DNA from: Jiella sonneratiae
GTDB lineage: Bacteria; Pseudomonadota; Alphaproteobacteria; Rhizobiales; Rhizobiaceae
Reading direction: 5' to 3'
NCBI RefSeq assembly: GCF_017353515.1
Contig: NZ_JAFMPY010000017.1
Span: forward strand, 62,001 to 126,000
Length of the DNA: 64,000 nucleotides
The translations under genes and the position numbers were made by a program. The notes beneath the pieces are model-generated. The model saw nothing but the letters and a program-made list of their open reading frames with translations, was not told the origin of the DNA and did not search any database. Shown here one piece after another: positions 40,311-48,397 of the stretch (its first letter is position 1; the number at the start of each line of letters is the position of its first letter).

Positions 40311-41129
40311 CTACGCCGCCCGCCCGCCCTCGAGCGCCGCCAGCAGTTCCTTCACCGTCGCGACGGCCTCCCCGCCCGGCGCTGGGGGCCGCGCGATCAT
40401 GATCACCGGCAGAAAAAGCGCGCGCGCCGCCGCGACCTTGGCATAGGAGGCCGCGCCGCCGGAATTGCGGGCGACGAGGTGAGTGACGGCGTGATCGCGC
40501 ATCAGCCGCGCCTCGGCCTCGACGTCGGAAACGGCGCGGGCGAGGATCAGCGTCCAGCTTTCCGGCAGGGGCGGGTCCGGCGGCTCGATCATCCGGGCGA
40601 GCGGTCTGAGGTCCTCTCGCTTCAGGAACGGCGCGAGGTGCTGCCGGCCGAGGGCGAGGAACGGCCGCGCGCCCTTTGGCAGCGCGTCGCGGGCGGCGCC
40701 GAGGCAGGCGACTTTTGTCCAGCGGTCGCCATCGACCGGCCGCCATTCGGGACGCACGAGCTTGATGCGGCGCACCCCCGCCGTCCCGGCCGCCTTTGCC
40801 GCGTTGCGGGCGATCCCCGCGGCGAAGGGATGCGTCGCGTCGATCAAGAGCGATACGCTCTCGGCGGCAATGAACGCGGCGAGGCCCGCCGCACCGCCGA
40901 AGCCGCCGCTGCGGGTTTCGACGCCGAAGGGCAGGGCCGGTTGGCGCGTGCGGCCGGCGAGCGAGAGGATCACGCGGCGGCCGGGGAAGCGTTCCCGCAG
41001 GACGCGAACGAGATCGTTCGCCTCCGCCGTGCCGCCGAGGACGAGGACGGCCGAGCCGCGCGCTTTGGCGTCCGCGGTCGGTTCCGGCCCGGGCGAACCG
41101 CCGGCTCCCCAAAGATCAGACCCTTCCAA
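40311..41129 (-). CDS. cobK: Precorrin-6A reductase CobK
   Basis: CobK reduces precorrin-6A to precorrin-6B with NADPH. Visible features are VLVLGGTAEANDLVRVL near the N-terminus (nucleotide loop), LSLAGRT, LLIDATHPFAA, KLVRPEW, FLALGRQHLAPF and HLVARNSGGAASYAK. The start is uncertain. A TTG at 41129 has GGGAGG 6 nt upstream and overlaps the cbiD stop by 14 nt, giving 272 residues, so it is preferred. A GTG at 41183 would give 290 residues and a 68-nt overlap. The core conserved sequence begins only ~27 residues after the TTG. It is translationally linked to cbiD. Confidence 0.93.
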   Translation of the reverse strand: MEGSDLWGAGGSPGPEPTADAKARGSAVLVLGGTAEANDLVRVLRERFPGRRVILSLAGRTRQPALPFGVETRSGGFGGAAGLAAFIAAESVSLLIDATHPFAAGIARNAAKAAGTAGVRRIKLVRPEWRPVDGDRWTKVACLGAARDALPKGARPFLALGRQHLAPFLKREDLRPLARMIEPPDPPLPESWTLILARAVSDVEAEARLMRDHAVTHLVARNSGGAASYAKVAAARALFLPVIMIARPPAPGGEAVATVKELLAALEGGRAA

Positions 41130-42228
41130 CGAGGCCTCCCGCCCGGTCGGCGACGACGATCTCGACGTCGATGCCGGCGTCACCCAGCAGCCTCAGGCAG
41201 GCGTCGCGCGCCCGGCCGGCGATTTCCCCGGCAAGATCGAGGCCGTGATCGTGGGTCAGGTCGAGCACTTCCTTCGCCGTGTTGGCGCCGAGGATGCGCT
41301 CCTCAAGCCGCGCGGTTGCCGCGGCGTCGAGAGCGGAGAGGGCGGCGAGGAGGAAGGCGAAGTCCACCTGGCTGCGTCCGGAATGAAGGTCCATCGCCCC
41401 TTGCGCGAGTTTCGCCAGCTTGGCGAAGCCCCCGGCGATCGTCAGCCTGTCGACCGGATGCGCCCGCAGATATTTCAAAAGGCCGCCGGCGAAATCCCCC
41501 ATGTCGAGAAAGGCGATGTCGGGAAGGTCGGGATAGAGGCGTCGGGCGAGGACCTCGCTCGCCGAGCCCGTCGCGCCGACGACGTGGGAGAGCCCGGCCG
41601 CCCGCGCGACGTCGACGCCGCGATGGATCGAGTGGATCCAGGCCGAGCAGGAGAACGGATGGACGATCCCGGTCGTGCCGAGGATCGACAGCCCCCCGAC
41701 GATGCCGAGCCGCGGGTTCCAGGTCTTCTGGGCGAGCGCTTCGCCCTCCGTCACCGCGATCTCGATCGACACGTCCGCCGGCCGCCCGTGGTCGGTGCAG
41801 AGCGCCTCGACGACCTCCCGCATCATCCGGCGCGGAACGGGGTTGATCGCCGGTTCGCCGGGCGCGATCGGCAGGCCGGCCCGGGTCACCGTGCCGACGC
41901 CGGGGCCGGCGCGAAACACCAGCCCTGAGCCGGGAGGCGCAAAGGTGACGGTCGCGACGATCTCCGCAAGATGGGTGACGTCCGGATCGTCGCCGGCATC
42001 CTTGACGATCGCCGCCGTCGCCGCCGTGCGGCTGAGCGAATGGCGGTTGAGCGCAAAGCTCGGCGTCTCGCCCTTCGGCAGGCGGATCGTCACCGGATCG
42101 GGGAAATCGCCGGTGAGCAGCGCGGTGAGCGCCGCCTTGGTGCAGGCGGTGGCGCAGGCGCCCGTCGTCCAGCCGCGCCGGAGCGGCGCTGCCGTCGGTT
42201 TTCCCCTGTCTGTCGTTGCAATCCCCAT
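41116..42228 (-). CDS. cbiD: Cobalt-precorrin-5B C1-methyltransferase CbiD
   Basis: CbiD (370 aa) methylates C1 during ring contraction of the corrin. It begins with the diagnostic LRRGWTTGACATACTKAAL near residue 15. RRMMREVVEAL follows near 130, then GIVGGLSILGTTGIVHPFS near 175, VGATGSASEV, DMGDFAGGLLKYL, and LTIAGGFAKLAKLAQGAMDLHSGR. CbiD is named from the anaerobic pathway, but alphaproteobacteria that lack CobF use it alongside CobM and CobK. The ATG at 42228 gives the standard length. It is divergent from cobB across 106 bp. Confidence 0.96.
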   Translation of the reverse strand: MGIATTDRGKPTAAPLRRGWTTGACATACTKAALTALLTGDFPDPVTIRLPKGETPSFALNRHSLSRTAATAAIVKDAGDDPDVTHLAEIVATVTFAPPGSGLVFRAGPGVGTVTRAGLPIAPGEPAINPVPRRMMREVVEALCTDHGRPADVSIEIAVTEGEALAQKTWNPRLGIVGGLSILGTTGIVHPFSCSAWIHSIHRGVDVARAAGLSHVVGATGSASEVLARRLYPDLPDIAFLDMGDFAGGLLKYLRAHPVDRLTIAGGFAKLAKLAQGAMDLHSGRSQVDFAFLLAALSALDAAATARLEERILGANTAKEVLDLTHDHGLDLAGEIAGRARDACLRLLGDAGIDVEIVVADRAGGLVGRV

Positions 42229-42334
42229 TGCGCGCTTATAGCCGAGTTCCCTAAAGCTGCCACGCGCCCGGCTGCGGGCCGCGGCGAAACGATCGAGCGC
42301 CGGCCGGAAGGGCAGGACGTTTCTGGAGAAGCCC

Positions 42335-43669
42335 TTGGCCGGCCTGATGATCGCGGCGCCCGCATCCGGCGCCGGCAAGACCACCGTGACGCTGGCGCTG
42401 ATCGCGGCGCTGCGGGCGGCCGGCCACCGCGTCGCCTCGGCCAAGGCCGGCCCGGACTACATCGATCCCGCCTTCCATGCCGCGGCCAGCGGGCGCGAAT
42501 GCCTCAACCTCGACCCCTTCGCCATGCGTCCGGCGCTTCTGCGGCACCTCGCCGCGGAGCAGCGACGCGGCGCCGAACGCTTCGTCGTCGAGGCGATGAT
42601 GGGCCTCTTCGACGGGGCGGCCGACGGCTCCGGCTCGCCCGCCGACCTTGCGGCGCTTCTCGGCACCCGGATCGTCCTCGTCGTCGACTGTGCCCGCCAG
42701 TCCCACTCGGTCGCGGCGCTGGTCTCCGGGTTCCACCGGTTTCGCGGCGACACGCGGCTGTCGGGCCTCGTCCTCAACCGCGTCGGCTCGCCGCGGCACC
42801 TGAAGATGCTCGAAGAGGCGCTGCGGCCCCTCGGCCTGCCGGTCCTCGCCGCGCTGCCGCGGCGCGACGATCTGGTGCTGCCCGAGCGCCATCTCGGGCT
42901 CGTCCAGGCGAGCGAACATGCAGACCTCGCCGGCTTCCTCGCCCGTGCCGGCGAATGGCTCTCGGAAAACGCCGATCTCGACGCCTTGGCGGAACTCGCA
43001 GGATCGGGGGACCTCTTCCCCGACGACGATCCGCCGCCGCCCCGGCCGCCGCTGCTGCCGCCCCCCGGCCAGCGCGTCGCCGTCGCGCGCGACGCCGCCT
43101 TCGCCTTCCTCTATCCACATCTTCTCGGGGGCTGGCGTGCGGCGGGCGCGGAGCTCTCGTTCTTCTCGCCGCTTCTCGGCGAGGCGCCGCCCGAGGGCTG
43201 CGACGCCGTCTTCCTGCCCGGCGGCTATCCCGAGCTGCATGCCGGCCGGCTCGCCGGCGCCGAAAGTTTCCGGAAGGGAATGCACGCAGCCGCCGCCGGC
43301 GGCGCGCTGATCTACGGCGAGTGCGGCGGCTACATGACGCTCGGCGAAGGCCTCGTCGACGCGGAGGGGACGCGGCACGAAATGCTCGGACTCCTGCCGC
43401 TCGAGACGAGCTTTGCCGAGCGCCGGCGCCATCTCGGCTACCGGCGGCTCCGCCCGGCGGAGGCGGGGGCCTCGCCCTTCGGGGGCGTCGGGGCGGGCGG
43501 CGTGCTGACGGGCCATGAATTCCACTATGCGACGGTCGTCGCCGAGCGGCGCGAACGCGCGGCGCCGCTGTTTCACGCGCGCGACGCGCGGGGCGCCGAA
43601 CTCGGGCCGACGGGGCTTCGCCGCGGCCGGGTCATGGGCTCCTTCTGCCACGTGATCGACCGCGCATGA
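42335..43669 (+). CDS. cobB: Cobyrinic (hydrogenobyrinic) acid a,c-diamide synthase CobB
   Basis: CobB (444 aa) amidates the a and c side chains of the corrin using glutamine and ATP. The N-terminal dethiobiotin-synthase-like domain has APASGAGKTTVTLALI and KAGPDYIDPAFHAAASGR at the start. The C-terminal class I-like amidotransferase has FLPGGYPELHA near residue 290, the nucleophile Cys in YGECGGYM near 325 and GHEFHYAT near 390. The start is a TTG at 42335, with GGAGAAG upstream. No upstream ATG or GTG fits the conserved N-terminus. It overlaps cobD as ATGA. Confidence 0.95.
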   Translation: MAGLMIAAPASGAGKTTVTLALIAALRAAGHRVASAKAGPDYIDPAFHAAASGRECLNLDPFAMRPALLRHLAAEQRRGAERFVVEAMMGLFDGAADGSGSPADLAALLGTRIVLVVDCARQSHSVAALVSGFHRFRGDTRLSGLVLNRVGSPRHLKMLEEALRPLGLPVLAALPRRDDLVLPERHLGLVQASEHADLAGFLARAGEWLSENADLDALAELAGSGDLFPDDDPPPPRPPLLPPPGQRVAVARDAAFAFLYPHLLGGWRAAGAELSFFSPLLGEAPPEGCDAVFLPGGYPELHAGRLAGAESFRKGMHAAAAGGALIYGECGGYMTLGEGLVDAEGTRHEMLGLLPLETSFAERRRHLGYRRLRPAEAGASPFGGVGAGGVLTGHEFHYATVVAERRERAAPLFHARDARGAELGPTGLRRGRVMGSFCHVIDRA

Positions 43670-44649
43670 TCGAGCGTCTCGCCATCCTCCTCGCCGGCAT
43701 GGTCATCGACCGCCTGGTCGGCGATCCGCCTGCCCTGTGGCGCCGGCTGCCGCATCCGGTGGCGGTGATCGGCGAGGCGATCGCCGTCCTCGACCGGCGG
43801 CTCAACCGGCCGGAATTTTCCGGCGAGACCCGGCGGCGGGCCGGCTTCTTCGCACTCGGACTGGTGCTTCTCGCCTCGCTCGTCCTCGGCGGCTTCGTCT
43901 CCGCGCTCGCCGACGCCTTCGGCTTTCTCGGCATGCTCCTCGAAGCCCTGATCGTCGCGGTCTTTCTCGCCCACAAGAGCCTCGTCGACCATGTCGGTGC
44001 GGTCGGCCGGGCGCTGCGCGCGGGCGGGCTCGCCGAGGGACGGCGCGCGGTCGCCCTCATCGTCGGCCGCGATCCCGAACAGCTCGACGCCGCCGGTATC
44101 GTGCGGGCGGCGATCGAGAGCCTCGCCGAGAACGCTTCGGACGGCGTGGTGGCGCCGGCCTTCTGGTATCTCCTCCTCGGCCTGCCGGGACTGATCGCCT
44201 ACAAGGCGGTCAACACCGCCGATTCGATGATCGGCCACATGGATCAGCGCTATCGCGACTTCGGCTTCGCCTCGGCCCGGCTCGACGACTTCCTGAATTT
44301 CGTGCCGGCGCGTCTGACGGCGGTGCTTCTCGCCTTTTCCGCAGGCTTCGGCTCGCGGCCGCGTCCGGGCTTTGCGGCGATCATGGCGCGGACCCGCCGC
44401 GACGCCGGGCTGCACCGTTCGCCCAATGCCGGCTGGCCGGAAACGGCGATGGCGGCCGCCCTCGACATCTCGGTCGGCGGCCCGCGCCGCTACCGCGACC
44501 TCATCGTCGACGCGCCTCAGCTCAATCCGGAGGGGCGGCGCGACGCCGGTCTCGACGACCTCGCCCGGTCGATCCGGCTGTTCGACCGGGCGATGGGCAT
44601 CGCCATGGCCGCGATCGCCCTCCTGCTGGTCGTGACGATGCCGGGCTGA
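43666..44649 (+). CDS. cobD: Adenosylcobinamide-phosphate synthase CobD/CbiB
   Basis: CobD (327 aa) is the integral membrane enzyme that attaches (R)-1-amino-2-propanol phosphate to adenosylcobyric acid. It has about five transmembrane segments, the conserved VIDRLVGDPPALWRRLPHPV near residue 13, ESLAENASDGVVAPAFWYLL near 150, NTADSMIGHMDQRY near 182, and SPNAGWPETAMAAAL near 250. Length is typical. It overlaps cobB by 4 nt, so diamide synthesis and aminopropanol attachment are co-translated. It ends convergent with emrB. Confidence 0.96.
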   Translation: MIERLAILLAGMVIDRLVGDPPALWRRLPHPVAVIGEAIAVLDRRLNRPEFSGETRRRAGFFALGLVLLASLVLGGFVSALADAFGFLGMLLEALIVAVFLAHKSLVDHVGAVGRALRAGGLAEGRRAVALIVGRDPEQLDAAGIVRAAIESLAENASDGVVAPAFWYLLLGLPGLIAYKAVNTADSMIGHMDQRYRDFGFASARLDDFLNFVPARLTAVLLAFSAGFGSRPRPGFAAIMARTRRDAGLHRSPNAGWPETAMAAALDISVGGPRRYRDLIVDAPQLNPEGRRDAGLDDLARSIRLFDRAMGIAMAAIALLLVVTMPG

Positions 44650-44713
44650 GGAGCGTGTGGCAGGCGGATCGGCCGTCACGATCTACGCTGGGCCGGAGCG
44701 ATGCCGCGCCGGA

Positions 44714-46270
44714 CTATTCCATCACCGCGGCGTGGCTGTCGCCGCCGCCGGCCGCAGCCTGCTTCTTCGGCGGGCTCATCAGCGCCAGGAGCGGGATCGC
44801 GCAGAGCGAGATGATCATCATCAGCTTGAAGTCGTCGACATAGGCGACCATCGCCGCCTGCGCCGAGGCCGCCTGGTTCAGGACCGCCATCATCGTCGTC
44901 TCGTCGAGCGGCATGGTGGAGGCGACGTTGGTGAAGTTCGGATCGAACGGGGTGATGTGCGAGGCGAGGTCCGCCTTCGAGATCACCATGTTGTGGGCGA
45001 GTTCGACCGAGACGATCGAAATGCCCACCGACGAGCCGATGTTGCGCATCAGGCTGAACAGCGAGGCGGCGTCGGCGCGGAAGCGCGGCTCCAGCGTCGC
45101 GAAGGCGAGCGTCGACAAAGGCACGAAGACGAGGCCGAGCCCGAGCCCCTGGACGACGCCGGAGACGATGATCGGCGTCTCGTCCATGGCGATCGAGAAG
45201 CCGCTCATCTGCCACAGCGAGATCGCCGTCAGGCAGAGGCCGGTGAAGATCAGGATGCGGGTGTCGACCCTGCCGACGAGGCGTCCGACCACCAGCATCG
45301 AGATCATCGTGCCGACGCCGCGCGGTGCGAGCACGATGCCCGTCGTCACCACCGGATAGCCGAGGATGTTCTGCAGCATCGGCGGCAGCAGCGCGAGGCC
45401 GGCGAGCAGGATCATGCCGACGACGAAGATCATCACCAGCGCCGTCACGAGGTTGCGGTCGGTGAAGATCTTCGGGTCGATGAAGGCGTGCTCGCGGCCG
45501 GTGACGTGCAGGGTGAACACCCAGAGCCCCGACACTGCGAGGCCGAGCTCGATCCAGATCTCGGCCGAGGCGAACCAGTCGGCCTGCTCGCCGCGGTCGA
45601 GAAAGAGCTGCAGCGCGCCGATGAACAGCGACAGCATCGCAAAGCCGAAGAAGTCGAAGCCGCGCTGGCGCTTCGGCGTGTTCGGCAGGAACAGCACCAT
45701 GCCGGCGAGGGCGAGGGCGCCGATTGGCAGGTTGACGAAGAAGACGTAGCGCCAGTTGAAGGTCTCGGTCAGCCAGCCGCCGAGGGTCGGGCCGATGATC
45801 GGGCCGACCATGATGCCCGCCCCCCAGATCGCCATCGCCCGGCCGTGTTCCTCGCGGGTGTTGATGGTCAGAAGCACGGTCTGCGACAGCGGCACCAGCG
45901 CGGCGCCGCACAGCCCCTGCAGCAGCCGGAACAGGATCATCTCCTCGAGGCTCGTCGCGAGGCCGCAGGCCATCGAGGTGGCGACGAAGCCCGCCGCCGA
46001 GACGATGAACACCTGCCTGAGGCCGAAGCGGTCGGACAGCCAGCCGGTCACCGGCGTCATGATCGCCGCCGCGACGATGTAGGAGGTGAGGACCCAGTTG
46101 ATCTGGTCCTGCGAGGCCTGCAGCGAGCCCTGCATGTTCGGCAGCGCGACGTTGGCGATCGTCGTGTCGAGCACCTGCATCACCGTGGCGAGCATGATCG
46201 AGACGGTGATCAGGCCGCGGTGCGGGATCGTGCGCGGATCGGGCTGCGCCGCGGCGGGAGCGCCGCTCAT
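44714..46270 (-). CDS. emrB: DHA2-family MFS efflux pump (EmrB-like)
   Basis: The inner-membrane drug/proton antiporter has 518 residues and 14 predicted transmembrane helices. Motif A is WLSDRFGLRQVF near residue 75 and the motif C region is GAGIMVGPIIGPTLGGWL near 150, the antiporter signature. NWRYVFFVNLPIG near 175 is typical of EmrB/DHA2 pumps. With the EmrA-type adaptor encoded upstream it should span both membranes through an outer-membrane channel such as TolC. The substrates are unknown. The start overlaps emrA by 4 nt. The C-terminus ends in an Ala/Gly-rich tail. Confidence 0.95.
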   Translation of the reverse strand: MSGAPAAAQPDPRTIPHRGLITVSIMLATVMQVLDTTIANVALPNMQGSLQASQDQINWVLTSYIVAAAIMTPVTGWLSDRFGLRQVFIVSAAGFVATSMACGLATSLEEMILFRLLQGLCGAALVPLSQTVLLTINTREEHGRAMAIWGAGIMVGPIIGPTLGGWLTETFNWRYVFFVNLPIGALALAGMVLFLPNTPKRQRGFDFFGFAMLSLFIGALQLFLDRGEQADWFASAEIWIELGLAVSGLWVFTLHVTGREHAFIDPKIFTDRNLVTALVMIFVVGMILLAGLALLPPMLQNILGYPVVTTGIVLAPRGVGTMISMLVVGRLVGRVDTRILIFTGLCLTAISLWQMSGFSIAMDETPIIVSGVVQGLGLGLVFVPLSTLAFATLEPRFRADAASLFSLMRNIGSSVGISIVSVELAHNMVISKADLASHITPFDPNFTNVASTMPLDETTMMAVLNQAASAQAAMVAYVDDFKLMMIISLCAIPLLALMSPPKKQAAAGGGDSHAAVME

Positions 46271-47583
46271 TGCGTCCGGGTCGCGCCGGCGGCCCCTCCC
46301 GTGGCCTGACCCTCGGCCGTCTCGCTGCTGCCCGCGGCGGCGCCGTCGCGGGTCGCCGCGACGGCGCTGCGGCCGGCGATCCAGCCGTCAAGGCCAAGCG
46401 CCGTCGTCACCGGCTGCATGAAGTCGGGGAAGCCGCGCACCGCGCCTGTGTCGACGGTGACGTCGGCGCTCATGCCCGCCCGCAGCGGCGGCAGGTCGGC
46501 GCCCGGGGCGAGATGGATGCGCACGGGAACGCGCTGCACCACCTTGACCCAGTTGCCGGTGGCGTTCTGGGCCGGCAGCAGCGCGAATTCCGAGCCGGTC
46601 CCCGCGCCGATCGAGCCCACCGTTCCTTCGAGCTCGACGTCCGGATAGGCGTCGAAGCCGATCGTCACCGGCTGGCCCGCCCGCATGTGGGCAAGGTCGG
46701 TCTCCTTGTAGTTCGCCTCGACCCAGCTGTCGCCGGCATCGATGATCGCCATGACGGCGGTCGCCGGCGTCACGTACTGGCCGACCTGCAGCTTCGTCGT
46801 CTGGCTGACGATGCCGGGCTCGGAGGCCCGGATGACGGTGTGGTCGAGGTCGATCTGGGCGGCGTCCAGCGCCGCCTTGGCCTGCAGCACCGTCGGATGG
46901 TCGTCGGTGGCGATGTCCGGATTGCCGGCGAGGGCCGCCTTGGCAGAGAGCACCGCCTGCTCGGCGCTGGCGAGGCTGCCCTGCGCCTTCTGCAAAGCGA
47001 GCCGGGCGTCGTCGTAGTCGCTGCGCGAGGTGATGCCGCTCTTCACCAACTTCGCCTGGCGGTCGAAGGCCGTCTGGGCGGTCGCCAGCGCATCGCGCGC
47101 CGTCTTCTCGTCGGCCACGGCCTGGCCGTAGGCCGCCTTCAGCTTCTCGACCTGCAGGCGCGCACTCTCGAGATTGGCGTTTGCCTGCTCGACGGAATTC
47201 TTGAAGACGCTCTGGTCGATGGTGAACAGCACCTGGCCGGCATCGACCTTCTGGTTCTCGGCGACGTTCACCTTTGCGATCTGTCCGGAGACCTGCGGCA
47301 TGACGGTGACGCGATCCTGGTGAACATAGGCATCGTCGGTCTCGACGTAGCGGCCGCCGGTCACCCAGTAGTAGGCGCCGGCAAGCGCCAGAACCAGCGG
47401 CACGGCGACGATCAGCAGGCGGCGGAGGCCGCCGCGGCGCTTCTTCGCCGGCTTTGCCGGGACAGGCGCCGGCGTTTGCGGGGCCGGTCCCGCCTGCGGC
47501 TCGGGCTTGGCGACGTCGGGCGCCTTTTCCGGCGGCAGCGGCCGGGCCTCGGCGACGTCGCCCTTCTTCACCTGGGCATTCAT
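46267..47583 (-). CDS. emrA: EmrA-type membrane fusion protein
   Basis: The adaptor has 438 residues. A Pro/Ala/Lys-rich cytoplasmic leader of ~50 residues precedes one membrane helix (LLIVAVPLVLALAGAYYWVTGG, about 55-75). The HlyD core follows: YVETDDAYVHQDRVTVMPQVSGQI, a long coiled-coil hairpin (NSVEQANANLESARLQVEKL onwards), then the second lipoyl half (IVSQTTKLQVGQYV) and the beta barrel. It joins the EmrB pump to an outer-membrane channel. The start overlaps the marR stop by 4 nt. The tail after residue ~395 is Ala/Gly/Thr-rich and unlike the family core. Confidence 0.94.
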   Translation of the reverse strand: MNAQVKKGDVAEARPLPPEKAPDVAKPEPQAGPAPQTPAPVPAKPAKKRRGGLRRLLIVAVPLVLALAGAYYWVTGGRYVETDDAYVHQDRVTVMPQVSGQIAKVNVAENQKVDAGQVLFTIDQSVFKNSVEQANANLESARLQVEKLKAAYGQAVADEKTARDALATAQTAFDRQAKLVKSGITSRSDYDDARLALQKAQGSLASAEQAVLSAKAALAGNPDIATDDHPTVLQAKAALDAAQIDLDHTVIRASEPGIVSQTTKLQVGQYVTPATAVMAIIDAGDSWVEANYKETDLAHMRAGQPVTIGFDAYPDVELEGTVGSIGAGTGSEFALLPAQNATGNWVKVVQRVPVRIHLAPGADLPPLRAGMSADVTVDTGAVRGFPDFMQPVTTALGLDGWIAGRSAVAATRDGAAAGSSETAEGQATGGAAGATRTQ

Positions 47584-48095
47584 GCGGATTCTCTTTCTCT
47601 GACAAGGCTCCGCTCGCGGCGCCGCGAGGCGGTTTCCGAGCCGCGTTCGGCCGCTTCGGCTTCGGAGAGGTTGTTCACGACGACGGCGAGCGCCTCGGCC
47701 AGCTGCCGGCGCGCCGTCTCGGAAAGGCCCTTCTGGGCCTCCTCGAAGATCTCTTCGGCGCGCTGGCGCATCGGATGCATCAGCTCGCGGGCCTTTTCGG
47801 TGGTGAACAGCTGCCGGGCCCGGCGGTCGTTCGGGTCCTGCTCGCGGACCACGAGGCCGGAACTCGCCATGCGGTCGATGTGGCGGCAGAGCGTCATCGG
47901 CTCGAGGTCCAGCATCGCGGCGAGCGCGGCCTGGCTGATGCCCTCGTTGCGACAGAGCCGCACGATGATGCGCATCTGCGCGGAGGTCATGTCGATGTCG
48001 CGGCTGGTCTGGTCGAAGCGGCGGCGGAGCAGCCGCGTCGCGTCGGAGAGGAGAAAGCCGAGATTGGACCCGGAGAAGAGGGGCGTGTCGTTCAT
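47580..48095 (-). CDS. MarR-family regulator of the emrAB operon
   Basis: The regulator has 171 residues. The winged helix spans about residues 40-105 (SQAALAAMLDLEPMTLCRHIDRM, then VVREQDPNDRRARQLFTTEKARE). Long N- and C-terminal helices serve for dimerisation. It is the first gene of marR-emrA-emrB with 4-nt overlaps, so it most likely represses the operon until bound by a ligand. The ATG at 48095 has no Shine-Dalgarno sequence and the -10 element ends only 6 nt upstream, which predicts a leaderless transcript. The C-terminus (ETASRRRERSLVRERESA) is highly charged. Confidence 0.93.
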   Translation of the reverse strand: MNDTPLFSGSNLGFLLSDATRLLRRRFDQTSRDIDMTSAQMRIIVRLCRNEGISQAALAAMLDLEPMTLCRHIDRMASSGLVVREQDPNDRRARQLFTTEKARELMHPMRQRAEEIFEEAQKGLSETARRQLAEALAVVVNNLSEAEAAERGSETASRRRERSLVRERESA

Positions 48096-48101
48096 GCCGG
48101 C

Positions 48102-48139
48102 AATATAGTAAGCAGGATTATCATAGGCAAGAAGATAAT
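48102..48139 (-). promoter_or_regulatory. Promoter and putative operator of marR-emrAB
   Basis: On the minus strand, -35 TTGCCT (48125-48130) and -10 TATATT (48102-48107) are 17 bp apart. An inverted repeat ATTATC-N11-GATAAT (48117-48139) overlaps the -35 and is a candidate MarR operator. The region is a local AT-rich island. The rest of the gap up to the pncB 3' end (48140-48397) holds no recognisable gene. Confidence 0.65.
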
Positions 48140-48397
48140 TCCCGGGCTTAATGTCATCCTTGGAGAGGGTAAATGCCTCGTTGGCACGCGTCCGCCGGGC
48201 GCGCGTCCGCCGGGTACGCTTCGGGGGCGCAGCCCGGCTGCGATCGTCGGGAAACGGCGAGGGGCCTGCGGGCCTGGCGCGCACAAGGACTCCGGCCGGC
48301 ACCGATGCCGCGGCTCGGCTATGACGCCAAACGACTTGGGACAAGGCCCGACGGCCGGCCGCCGCCTCCGCGCCGCCCGGCGAAACCGGCGGTCGCC

